Shown here piece by piece: positions 1 through 11,765 of a stretch of DNA of 64,000 bases. The stretch lies in the NCBI GenBank assembly GCA_032622095.1, contig CP136068.1, positions 369,607 to 433,606 of the forward strand, in the 5' to 3' direction. Origin of the DNA: Siphonodentalium dalli (lineage: Eukaryota; Mollusca; Scaphopoda; Gadilida; Siphonodentaliidae). The position numbers and the translations under genes are program-made. The notes under the pieces are model-generated. The model was given only the letters and a program-made list of their open reading frames with translations. It was not told the origin of the DNA and made no database searches. Each line of letters starts with the position of its first letter. Positions within the stretch are counted from its first letter, which is position 1.

Positions 1-479
1 ATACCCATAGATGTATGTGGTGGGGATACCTATATATGTGTGTGGCGGTGATACATATAGATGTGTATGGTGGGGATACCTATATATGTGTATGGAGGGG
101 ATACCTATAGATGTATGTGGTGGGGATACCTATATATGTGTGTGAAGGTGAAACATATAGATGTGTATGGTGGGGATACCTATATATGTGTGTGGTGGGG
201 ATACCTCTAGATGTGTGTGGTGGTGATACATATAGATGTTTGTGGTGGGTATACCTATAGATGTATGTGGTGGGGATACCTATATATGTATGTGGCGGGG
301 ATACCTATAGATGTATGTGGTGGGGATACTTATATATGTATGTGGTGGGGATACCTATATATGTGTGTGGCGGGGATACCTATATATGTGTGTGGTGGGG
401 ATACCTATGTATGTGTGTGGTGGGGATACCTATAGATGTATGTGGTGGGGAGAACTATATATGTATGTGGTGGGGAGAC
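1..479 (+). repeat. Left-edge HOR fragment, related to 5420-5900
   Basis: This stretch carries the same ordered variants as the block starting near 5420 (offset about 5,419). These include a monomer with TTTGTGGTGGGTATACC near 241 and the GGGGAGAACT monomer near 449. It is a truncated start of the left-domain HOR family, cut by the window edge. Homology to that block runs on past 479 into the next repeat for a few hundred bases, so the block is the left arm of a composite unit. Confidence 0.8.
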
Positions 480-1777
480 CTATATATGTATGTGGTGGGG
501 AGACCTATATATGTGTGTGGTGGGGATACCTATATATGTATGTGGTGGGGATACCTATATATATATGTGGTGGGGATACCCATATATGTATGTGGAGGGG
601 ATACATATATATGTGTGTGGTGGGGATACCTATATATGTATGTGGTGGGGATACCTATATATGTATGTGGTGGGGATACCTATATATGTATGTGGTGGGG
701 ATACCTATATATGTATGTGGCGGGGATACCTATATATGTATGTGGTGGGGATACCTATATATGTATGTGGCGGGGATACCTATATATGTATGTGGTGGGG
801 ATACCTATATATGTATGTGGTGGGGATACCTATAGATGTGTGTGGTGGGGATACATATAGATGTGTGTGGTGGGGATACCTATATATGTGTGTTGTCGGG
901 ATACCTATAGATGTGTGTGGTGGTGATACCTATAAATGTGTGTGGTGGGGATACCTATATATGTGTGTGGTGGTGAAACTTATAGATGTATGTTGTGGGG
1001 ATACCTATATATGTATGTGGTGGTGATACCTATATATGTATGTGGTGGTGATACCTATATATGTATGTGGTGGGGATACCTATAGATGTGTATGGAGGGG
1101 ATACCTATAGATGTATGTGGTGGGGATACCTATATATGTGTGTGGCGGTAAAACATATAGATGTGTATGGTGGGGATACCTATATAAGTGTGTGGTGGGG
1201 ATACCTATAGATGTGTGTGGTGGTGATACTTATAGATGTATGTGGTGGGGATACCTAAATATGTATGTGGTGGTGATACATATATATGTATGTGGTGGTG
1301 ATACCTATAGATGTGTGGTGGGGATACCTATAGATGTATGTGGTGGGGATACCTATAGATGTGTGTGGCGGGGATACATATATATGTGTGTGGCGGCGAT
1401 ACCTATATATGTATGTGGCGGGGATACCTATATATGTGTGTGGTGGGGATACCTATATATGTATGTGGTGGGGATACCTATATATGTGTGTGGTGGGGAT
1501 ACCTATATATGTATGTGGTGGGGATACCTATATATGTATGTGGCGGGGATACATATATACGTGTGTGGTGTGGATACCTATATATGTGTGTGGTGGGGAT
1601 ACCTATAGATGTGTGTGGTGGGGATACATATATATGTATGTGGTGGGGATACCTATAGATGTATGTGGTGGGGATACCTATATATGTATGTGGTGGGGAT
1701 ACCTATATATGTATGTGGTGGGGATACCTATATATGTGTGTGGCGGGGATACCTATATATGTATGTGGCGGGGAGAC
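480..1777 (+). repeat. 1,298-bp tandem HOR, copy 1
   Basis: The order of variant monomers here is repeated 1,298 bp downstream (52 monomers minus 2 bp). The -2 comes from a 23-bp monomer at 1301-1323 (ATACCTATAG then ATGTGTGGTGGGG), matched near 2599-2621. Copy 1 begins next to a GGGGAGACC monomer pair near 473-513 and ends where that pair recurs near 1770-1805, so the two copies abut directly. Confidence 0.9.
1301..1323 (+). repeat. 23-bp short monomer, HOR landmark
   Basis: This monomer reads ATACCTATAG then ATGTGTGGTGGGG, two bases short of the standard 25. The same short form sits at the matching position near 2599, 18008 and 34456. Related 23-bp forms occur near 8449, 24374, 28566 and 32334 (ATGAGTGG) and near 38050, 41495, 45534, 47256, 57134 and 61800 (ATGTGTTG). 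It marks one homologous point across both HOR domains. Confidence 0.85.
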
Positions 1778-3075
1778 CTATATATGTATGTGGTGGGGAG
1801 ACCTATATATGTGTGTGGTGGGGATACCTATATATGTATGTGGTGGGGATACCTATATATATATGTGGTGGGGATACCCATATATGTCTGTGGTGGGGAT
1901 ACATATATATGTGTGTGGTGGGGATACCTATATATGTATGTGGTGGGGATACCTATATATGTATGTGGTGGGGATACCTATATATGTATGTGGTGGGGAT
2001 ACCTATATATGTATGTGGCGGGGATACCTATATATGTATGTGGTGGGGATACCTATATATGTATGTGGCGGGGATACCTATATATGTATGTGGTGGGGAT
2101 ACCTATATATGTATGTGGTGGGGATACCTATAGAAGTGTGTGGTGGGGATACATATAGATGTGTGTGGTGGGGATACCTATATATGTGTGTTGTCGGGAT
2201 ACCTATATATGTGTGTGGTGGTGATACCTATATATGTGTGTTGTGGGGATACCTATATATTTGTGTGGTGGTGATACTTATAGATGTATGTTGTGGGGAT
2301 ACCTATATATGTATGTGGTGGTGATACCTATATATGTATGTGGTGTTGATACCTATATATGTATGTGGTGGGGATACCTATAGATGTGTATGGAGGGGAT
2401 ACCTATAGATGTATGTGGTGGGGATACCTATATATGTGTGTGGCGGTGAAACATATAGATGTGTATGGTGGGGATACCTATATAAGTGTGTGGTGGGGAT
2501 ACCTATAGATGTGTGTGGTGGTGATACTTATAGATGTATGTGGTGGGGATACCTAAATATGTATGTGGTGGTGATACCTTTATATGTATGTGGTGGTGAT
2601 ACCTATAGATGTGTGGTGGGGATACCTATAGATGTATGTGGTGGGGATACCTATAGATGTGTGTGGCGGGGATACATATATATGTGTGAGGCGGGGATAC
2701 CTATATATGTATGTGGTGGGGATACCTATATATGTGTGTGGTGGGGATACCTATATATGTATGTGGTGGGGATACCTATATATGTGTGTGGTGGGGATAC
2801 CTATATATGTATGTGGTGGTGATACCTATATATGTATGTGGCGGGGATACATATATACGTGTGTGGTGGGGATACCTATATATGTGTGTGGTGGGGATAC
2901 CTATAGATGTGTGTGGTGGGGATACCTATATATGTATGTGGTGGGGATACCTATAGATGTATGTGGTGGGGATACCTATATATGTATGTGGTGGGGATAC
3001 CTATATATGTATGTGGTGGGGATACCTATATATGTGTGTGGCGGGGATACCTATATATGTATGTGGCGGTGATAC
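1778..3075 (+). repeat. 1,298-bp tandem HOR, copy 2
   Basis: Direct tandem partner of 480-1777. Private differences include GTGTGAGGCGGGG near 2685, where copy 1 has GTGTGTGGCGGCG, and AGAAGTGTG near 2133, where copy 1 has AGATGTGTG. After 3075 the sequence no longer follows the start of the unit, so there are two full copies. This copy, not copy 1, is the one matched at about 17187-18484: the AGAAGTGTG variant recurs near 17542. Confidence 0.88.
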
Positions 3076-3246
3076 CTATAGATGTATGTGGTGGGGATAC
3101 CTATATATGTGTGTGGTGGTGATACCTATATATGTGTGTGGTGGGGATACCTATATATGTGTGTGGTGGTGATACCTATATATGTGTGTGGTGGGGATAT
3201 CTATATATGTATGTGGTGGGGTTACCTATAAATGTATGTGGTGGGG

Positions 3247-3262
3247 ATACATATATATGTAT
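3247..3262. other. Perfect 16-bp palindrome in a C-to-A variant monomer
   Basis: ATACATATATATGTAT equals its own reverse complement. The standard monomer has ATACCTATATATGTAT, which is the same dyad with one mismatched pair. The perfect form needs A at monomer position 20 followed by A at position 5 of the next copy. It recurs near 1624, 18656, 24862, 33086, 34856, 54467, 55261 and 58279. It could extrude as an AT-rich cruciform; no function is implied by the sequence alone. Confidence 0.8.
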
Positions 3263-3798
3263 GTGGTGGGGATACCTATATATGTATTTGGTGGGGATTC
3301 CTATATATGTGTATGGCGGGGATACCTATATATGTATGTGGCGGGGATACCTATATATGTATGTGGTGGGGATACCTATATATGTGTGTGGTGGTGATAC
3401 CTACATATGTGTGTGGTGGGGATACCTATATATGTGTGTGGTGAGGATACCTATATATGTGTGTGGCGGGGATACCTATATATGTGTGTGGTGGGGATAC
3501 CTATCTATGTGTGTGGTGGGGACACCTATAGATGTATGTTGTGGGGATACCTATATATGTATGTGGTGGGGATACCTATCTATGTGTGTGGTGGGGACAC
3601 CTATAGATGTATGTGGTGGGGACACCAATAGATGTATGTGGTGGGGATACCTATAGATGTATGTGGCGGGGAGACCTATATATGTATGTGGTGGGGATAC
3701 ATATATATATGTGTGTGGTGGGAATACCTATATATGTATACGGTTGTGATACCTATATATGTATGTGGTGGGGATACCTATATATGTATGTGGCGGGG

Positions 3799-3817
3799 AT
3801 ACCTATAAGTGGTGGGG
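3799..3817 (+). repeat. 19-bp truncated monomer, private landmark of block A
   Basis: The copy reads ATACCTATAAGTGGTGGGG, 6 bp shorter than the consensus. I see this truncation only here and at 19208-19226, exactly 15,409 bp away. It shows that the two flanking blocks are copies of one ancestor. Confidence 0.9.
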
Positions 3818-4872
3818 ATAATTATGTATGTATGTGGTGGGGATACCTATATATGTGTGTGACGGGGATACATATATATGTGTGTGGTGGTGATACCTAT
3901 ATATGTGTGTGGTGGGGATACCTATAGATGTATGTGGTGGGAAGACCTATATATGTATGTGGTGGGGAGACCTATATATGTATGTGGTGGGGAGACCTAT
4001 ATATGTGTGTGGTGGGGATACCTATATATGTGTGTGGTGGGGATACCTATATATGTATGTGGTGGGGATACCTATATATGCATGTGGTGGGGATACCTAT
4101 ATATGTATGTGGCGGGGATACCTATATATGTGTGTGGTGGGGATACCTATAGATGTGTGTGGTGGGGATACCTATAGGTGTATGTGGTGGGGAGACCTAT
4201 ATATGTATGTGGTGGGGAGACCTATATATGTGTGTGGTGAGGATACCTATATATGTGTGTGGTGGGGATACCTATATATGTGTGTGGTGGGGATACCTAT
4301 ATATGTATGTGGTGGGGATACCTATATATGTATGTGGCGGGGATACCTATATATGTATGTGGTGGGGATACCTATATATGTATGTGGTGGGGATACCTAT
4401 AGATGTGTGTGGTGGGGATACATATAGATGTGTGTGGTGGGGATACCTATATATGTGTGTGGTCGGGATACCTATAGATGTGTGTGGTGGTGATACCTAT
4501 ATATGTGTGTGGTGAGGATACCTATATATGTGTGTGGTGGTGATACATATAGATGTATGTGGTGGGGATACCTATATATGTATGTGGTGGGGATACCTAT
4601 ATATGTGTGTGGTGGTAATACCTATAGATGTATGTGGTGGGGATACCTATATATGTGTGTGGTGGTGATACCTATATATGTGTGTGGTGGAGATACCTAT
4701 ATATGTATGTGGTGGGGAGACCTATATATGTATGTGGTGCGGATTCCTATATGTATGTGGTGGGGAGACCATAGTGATGTATGTGGTGGGGATACCTATA
4801 TATGTATGTGGTGGGAATACCTATATATGTATGTGGTGGGGATACCTATAGATGTATGTGGTGGTGATACCT

Positions 4873-4900
4873 ATATATGTATGTGGTGGTGGTGATACCT
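4873..4900 (+). repeat. 28-bp monomer with a triplet slip
   Basis: An extra GGT gives GGTGGTGGTGATACC near 4884-4898, against GGTGGTGATACC in the matching copies near 9185 and 20220. The only other example I saw is near 51665. The extra triplet probably arose by replication slippage in the GGT run. It is absent from the sister copies, so it arose after the block was duplicated. Confidence 0.8.
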
Positions 4901-5145
4901 ATATATGTATGTGGTGAGGATACCTATATATGTGTGTGGTGGGGATACCTATATATGTATGTGGTGGGCATACCTATATATGTATGTGGTGGGGATACCT
5001 ATATATGTATGTGGTGGGGATACCTATATATTTGAGTGGTGGTGATACCTATATATGTATGTGGTGGGGAGACCTATATATGAATGTGGCGGGGATACCT
5101 ATAGATGTGTGTGGTGGGGATACCTATATATGTGTGTGGTGGTGA

Positions 5146-7400
5146 TACATATAAATGTGTATGGTGGGGATACCTATAGATGTGTATGGAGGGGATACCT
5201 ATAGATGTATGTGGTGGGGATACCTATATATGTGTGTGGCGGTGAAACGTATAGATGTGTATGGTGGGGATACCTATATATGTGCGTGGTGGGGATACCT
5301 ATAGATGTGTGTGGCGGTGAAACGTATAGATGTGTATGGTGGGGATACCTATATATGTGTGTGGTGGGGATACCTATAGATGTGTGTGGTGGTGATACAT
5401 ATAGATGTGTGTGGTGGGGATACCTATAGATGTATGTGGTGGGGATACCTATATATGTATGTGGCAGTGATACATATAAATGTATGTGGTGGGGATACCT
5501 ATATATGTATGTGGTGGTGATACCTATAGACGTATGTGGTGGGGATACCTATATATGTGTGTGGCGGTGAAACATATAGATGTGTATGGTGGGGATACCT
5601 ATATATGTGTGTGGTGGGGATACCTATAGATGTGTGTGGTGGTGATACATATAGATGTTTGTGGTGGGTATACCTATAGATGTATGTGGTGGGGATACCT
5701 ATATATGTATGTGGCGGGGATACCTATAGATGTATGTGGTGTGGATACTTATATATGTATGTGGTGGGGATACCTATATATGTGTGTGGCGAGGATACCT
5801 ATATATGTGTGTGGTAGGGATACCTATATATGTGTGTGCTGGGGATACCTATAGATGTATGTGGTGGGGAGAACTATATATGTATGTGGTGGGGAGACCT
5901 ATATATGTATGTGGTGGGGAGACCTTTATATGTGTGTGGTGGGGATACCTATATATGTATGTGGTGGGGATACCTATATATATATGTGGTGGGGATACCC
6001 ATATATGTATGTGGTGGGGATACCTATATATGTGTGTGGTGGGGATACCTATATATGTATGTGGTGGGGATACCTATATATGTATGTGGTGGGGATACCT
6101 ATATATGTATGTGGTGGGGATACCTATATACGTTTTTGGTGGGGATACCTATATATGTGTGTGGTGGGGATACTTATAGGTGTATATGGTGGGGAGACCT
6201 ATATATGTATGTGGTGGGGAGACCTATATATGTGTGTGGTGAGGATACCTATATATGTGTGTGGTGGGGATACCTATATATGTGTGTGGTGGGGATACCT
6301 ATATATGTATGTGGTGGGGATACCTATATATGTATGTGGCGGGGGGTACCTATATATGTATGTGGTGGGAATACCTATATATGTATGTGGCGGGGATACC
6401 TATATATGTATGTGGTGGGGATACCTATATATGTATGTGGTGGGGATACCTATAGATGTGTGTGGTGGGGATACATATATATGTGTGTGGTGGGGATACC
6501 TATATATGTGTGTGGTCGGGATACCTATAGATGTGTGTGGTGGTGATACCTATATATGTGTGTGGTGGGGATACCTATATGTGTGTGTGGTGGTGATACC
6601 TATAGATGTATGTGGTGGGGATACCTATATATGTATGTGGTGGTGATACCTATATATGTATGTGGTGGTGATACCTATATATGTATGTGGTGGGGATACC
6701 TTTATATGTATGTGGTGGGGATACCTATATATGCATGTGGGGGTGTACCTATAGATGTATGTGGTGGGGATACCTATATATGTATGTGGTGGGGATACCT
6801 ATAGATGTATGTGGTAGGGATACCTATATATGTATGTGGTGGGGAAACCTATATATGCATGTGGTGGGGATACCTATATATGTGTGTGGTGGGGATACCT
6901 ATATATGTATGTGGCGGGGATACCTATATATGTATGTGGTGGGGATACCTATATATGTGTGTGGTGGTGATACCTATATATGTGTGTGGTGGGGATACCT
7001 ATATATGTATGTGGTGGGGAGACCTATATATGTATGTGGTGGGGATACCTATATGTATGTGGTGGGGAGACCATAGAGATGTATGTGGTGGGGATACCTA
7101 TATATGTATGTGGTGGGGATACCTATATATGTATGTGGTGGGGATACCTATAGATGTATGTGGTGGTGATACCTATATATGTATGTGGTGGTGATACCTA
7201 TATATGTATGTGGTGGGGATACCTATATATATGTGTGGTGGGGATACCTATATATGTATGTGGTGGGGATACCTATATATTTGAATGGTGGTGATACCTA
7301 TATATGTATGTGGTGGGGAGACCTATATATGAATGTGGTGGGGATACCTATAGATGTGTGTGGTGGGGATACCTATATATGTGTGTGGTGGTGATACATA
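5146..7400 (+). repeat. HOR block B, copy 1 (partner 9441-11765)
   Basis: From 5630 to 7394 the variant order matches 10000-11765 at offset 4,370-4,371. Differences are a TA insertion at 10343 and one G fewer in the run near 10692 (GGCGGGGGTACC, against GGCGGGGGGTACC at 6349). Landmarks in order are TTTGTGGTGGGTATACC near 5657, GTTTTTGG near 6132, GCATGTGGGGGTGTACC near 6733, a 23-bp monomer near 7050 followed by GACCATAGAGATG, and ATTTGAATGG near 7281. The block recurs in whole or part from 11975, 13900, 15472, 20985, 25455 and 29648. Confidence 0.88.
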
Positions 7401-8456
7401 TAGATGTGTATGGTGGGGATACCTATAGATGTGTATGGAGGGGATACCTATAGATGTATGTGGTGGGGATACCTATATATGTGTGTGGCGGTGAAACATA
7501 TAGATGTGTATGGTGGGGATACCTATATATGTGTGTGGTGGGGATATCTATAGATGTGTGTGGTAGTGATACATATAGATGTGTGTGGTGGGGATACCTA
7601 TAGATGTATGTGGTGGGGATACCTATATATGTATGTGGCAGTGATACATATAGATGTGTGTGGTGGGGATACCTATAAATGTATGTGGTGGTGATACCTA
7701 TAGATGTATGCGGTGGGGATACCTATATATGTGTGTGGCGGTGATACATATAGATGTGTATGGTGGGGATACCTATAGATGTGTATGGAGGGGATACCTA
7801 TATATGTATGTGGTGGGGATACCTATATATGTATGTGGTGGGGATACCTATAGATGTATGCGGTGGGGATACCTATATATATGTGTGGCGGTGAAACATA
7901 TAGATGTGTGTGGCGGTGAAACATATAGATGTGTATGGTGGGGATACCTATATATGTATGTGGTGGGGATACCTATATATGTATGTGGTGGGGATACCTA
8001 TAGATGTATGTGGTGGGGATACTTATATATGTATGTGGTGGGGATACATATATATGTGTGTGGTGGGGATACCTATATATGTATGTGGTGGGGATACCTA
8101 TATATGTATGTGGTGGGGATACCTATAGATGTATGTGGTGGGGATACCTATATATGTATTTGGTGGGGATACCTATATATGTGTGTGGTGGGGATACCTA
8201 TAGATGTATGTTATGGGGATACCTATATATGTGTGTGGTGGGGATACATATAGATGTATGTGGTGGGATACCTATATATGTATGTGGTGGGGATACCTAT
8301 ATATGTACGTGGTGGGGATACCTATATATGTTTGTGGTGGGGATACCTATAGATGTATGTGGTGGGGATACCTATATTTGTATGTGGTGGGGATACCTAT
8401 ATATGTGTGTGGTGGTGATAACTATATATGTATGTGGTGGGGATACCTATAGATGA
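7401..8456 (+). repeat. HOR block C, copy 1
   Basis: This block continues block B in four places: here, 23330-24387 (offset 15,931), about 27522-28579, and about 31345-32346. It opens with the module GGCGGTGAAACATATAGATG then TGTATGG and ends with a 23-bp monomer containing AGATGAGTGGTGGGG. One partner difference is at 23690-23775, where a GACGTGTATGG monomer pair appears that is not present here. Confidence 0.87.
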
Positions 8457-11400
8457 GTGGTGGGGATACCTATAGATGTATGTGGTGGGAAGACCTATAT
8501 ATGTATGTGGTGGGGAGACCTATATATGTATGTGGTGGGGAGACCTATATATGTGTGTGGTGGGGATACCTATATATGTGTGTGGTGGGGATACCTATAT
8601 ATGTATGTGGTGGGGATACCTATATATGTATGTGGTGGGCATACCTATATATGTATGTGGTGGGGATACCTATATATGTATGTGGTGGGGATACCTATAG
8701 ATGTGTGTGGTGGGGATACATATAGATGTGTGTGGTGGGGATACCTATATATGTGTGTGGTCGGGATACCTATAGATGTGTGTGGTGGTGATACCTATAT
8801 ATGTGTGTGGTGAGGATACCTATATATGTGTGTGGTGGTGATACATAGAGATGTATGTGGTGGGGATACCTATATATGTATGTGGTGGGGATACCTATAT
8901 ATGTGTGTGGTGGTAATACCTATATATGTATGTGGTGGGGATACCTATATATGTGTGTGGTGGTGATACCTATATATGTGTGTGGTGGAGATACCTATAT
9001 ATGTATGTGGTGGGGAGACCTATATATGTATGTGGTGCGGATTCCTATATGTATGTGGTGGGGAGACCATAGTGATGTATGTGGTGGGGATACCTATATA
9101 TGTATGTGGTGGGAATACCTATATATGTATGTGGTGGGGATACCTATAGATGTATGTGGTGGTGATACCTATATATGTATGTGGTGGTGATACCTATATA
9201 TGTATGTGGTGAGGATACCTATATATGTGTGTGGTGGGGATACCTATATATGTATGTGGTGGGCATACCTATATATGTATGTGGTGGGGATACCTATATA
9301 TGTATGTGGTGGGGATACCTATATATTTGAGTGGTGGTGATACCTATATATGTATGTGGTGGGGAGACCTATATATGAATGTGGCGGGGATACCTATAGA
9401 TGTGTGTGGTGGGGATACCTATATATGTGTGTGGTGGTGATACATTTAAATGTGTATGGTGGGGATACCTATAGATGTGTATGGAGGGGATACCTATAGA
9501 TGTATGTGGTGGGGATACCTATATATGTGTGTGGCGGTGAAACGTATAGATGTGTATGGTGGGGATACCTATATATGTGTGTGGTGGGGATACCTATAGA
9601 TGTGTGTGGTGGTGATACATATAGATGTGTGTGGTGGGGATACCTATAGATGTATGTGGTGGGGATACCTATATATGTATGTGGCAGTGATACATATAGA
9701 TGTATGTGGTGGGGATACCTATATATGTATGTGGCAGTGATACATATAAATGTATGTGGTGGGGATACCTATATATGTATGTGGTGGTGATACCTATAGA
9801 TGTATGTGGTGGGGATACCTATACACGTGTGTGGCGGTGATACATATAGATGTGTATGGTGGGGATACCTATAGATGTGTATGGAGGGGATACCTATAGA
9901 TATATGTGGTGGGGATACCTATATATGTGTGTGGCGGTGAAACATATAGATGTGTATGGTGGGGATACCTATATATGTGTGTGGTGGGGATACCTATAGA
10001 TGTGTGTGGTGGTGATACATATAGATGTTTGTGGTGGGTATACCTATAGATGTATGTGGTGGGGATACCTATATATGTATGAGGCGGGGATACCTATAGA
10101 TGTATGTGGTGGGGATACTTATATATGTATGTGGTGGGGATACCTATATATGTGTGTGGCGAGGATACCTATATATGTGTGTGGTAGGGATACCTATATA
10201 TGTGTGTGCTGGGGATACCTATAGATGTATGTGGTGGGGAGAACTATATATGTATGTGGTGGGGAGACCTATATATGTATGTGGTGGGGAGACCTTTATA
10301 TGTGTGTGGTGGGGATACCTATATATGTATGTGGTGGGGATACCTATATATATATATGTGGTGGGGATACCCATATATGTATGTGGTGGGGATACCTATA
10401 TATGTGTGTGGTGGGGATACCTATATATGTATGTGGTGGGGATACCTATATATGTATGTGGTGGGGATACCTATATATGTATGTGGTGGGGATACCTATA
10501 TATGTTTTTGGTGGGGATACCTATATATGTGTGTGGTGGGGATACTTATAGGTGTATATGGTGGGGAGACCTATATATGTATGTGGTGGGGAGACCTATA
10601 TATGTGTGTGGTGAGGATACCTATATATGTGTGTGGTGGGGATACCTATATATGTGTGTGGTGGGGATACCTATATATGTATGTGGTGGGGATACCTATA
10701 TATGTATGTGGCGGGGGTACCTATATATGTATGTGGTGGGAATACCTATATATGTATGTGGCGGGGATACCTATATATGTATGTGGTGGGGATACCTATA
10801 TATGTATGTGGTGGGGATACCTATAGATGTGTGTGGTGGGGATACATATATATGTGTGTGGTGGGGATACCTATATATGTGTGTGGTCGGGATACCTATA
10901 GATGTGTGTGGTGGTGATACCTATATATGTGTGTGGTGGGGATACCTATATGTGTGTGTGGTGGTGATACCTATAGATGTATGTGGTGGCGATACCTATA
11001 TATGTATGTGGTGGTGATACCTATATATGTATGTGGTGGTGATACCTATATATGTATGTGGTGGGGATACCTTTATATGTATGTGGTGGGGATACCTATA
11101 TATGCATGTGGGGGTGTACCTATAGATGTATGTGGTGGGGATACCTATATATGTATGTGGTGGGGATACCTATAGATGTATGTGGTAGGGATACCTATAT
11201 ATGTATGTGGTGGGGATACCTATATATGCATGTGGTGGGGATACCTATATATGTGTGTGGTGGGGATACCTATATATGTATGTAGCGGGGATACCTATAT
11301 ATGTATGTGGTGGGGATACCTATATATGTGTGTGGTGGTGATACCTATATATGTGTGTGGTGGGGATACCTATATATGTATGTGGTGGGGAGACCTATAT

Positions 11401-11765
11401 ATGTATGTGGTGGGGATACCTATATGTATGTGGTGGGGAGACCATAGAGATGTATGTGGTGGGGATACCTATATATGTATGTTGTGGGGATACCTATATA
11501 TGTATGTGGTGGGGATACCTATAGATGTATGTGGTGGTGATACCTATATATGTATGTGGTGGTGATACCTATATATGTATGTGATGGGGATACCTATATA
11601 TATGTGTGGTGGGGATACCTATATATGTATGTGGTGGGGATACCTATATATTTGAATGGTGGTGATACCTATATATGTATGTGGTGGGGAGACCTATATA
11701 TGAATGTGGCGGGGATACCTATAGATGTGTGTGGTGGGGATACCTATATATGTGTGTGGTGGTGA
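8457..11765 (+). repeat. Partial copy of 3909-7394 with an internal deletion
   Basis: Starting just after the AGATGAGTGG monomer, the sequence follows 3909 onward at offset 4,548 (shared GTGGTGGGAAGACC). The offset then falls to about 4,300 past roughly 8620, meaning about ten monomers are missing there. It settles at 4,370 from 10000. The stretch joins block C to an internal point of block A, so 8457 is an old recombination junction. Confidence 0.83.
10341..10357 (+). repeat. Expanded TA run, (TA)6
   Basis: The CCTATATAT segment has six TA steps before TG here. The matching place near 5968, 12312, 14240, 15823, 21337 and 25798 has five. The only other (TA)6 at this position that I saw is at 21908. 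This 2-bp slip helps identify the source of the repeat at 21876-22477. Confidence 0.82.

Larger units (their letters stand above)
1609..8456 (+). repeat. Large collinear block A, copy 1 (partner 17020-24387)
   Basis: The order of variants from about 1609 to 8456 is repeated from about 17020 to 24387. The offset moves in steps: 15,411 at the start, 15,409 from about 1820 to 4700, 15,330 near 5,000, 15,355 from about 5630 to 6300, and 15,931 from about 6500 to 8456. The steps are explained by small deletions, a loss of about 75 bp near 20050, and the extra 575/602-bp duplication at 21300-22477. Shared private landmarks include the 19-bp monomer at 3799 and GTATACGGTTG near 3737. This is a ~7-kb segment duplicated within the array. 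Confidence 0.88.

Noticed and set aside
245-256. GGTATACC palindrome in the GGGTATACC variant as an operator or attachment site
   Set aside because: It results from one substitution in the monomer and recurs at each copy of the HOR (for example 5664, 10034, 12009, 25489). Nothing around it suggests a binding system.
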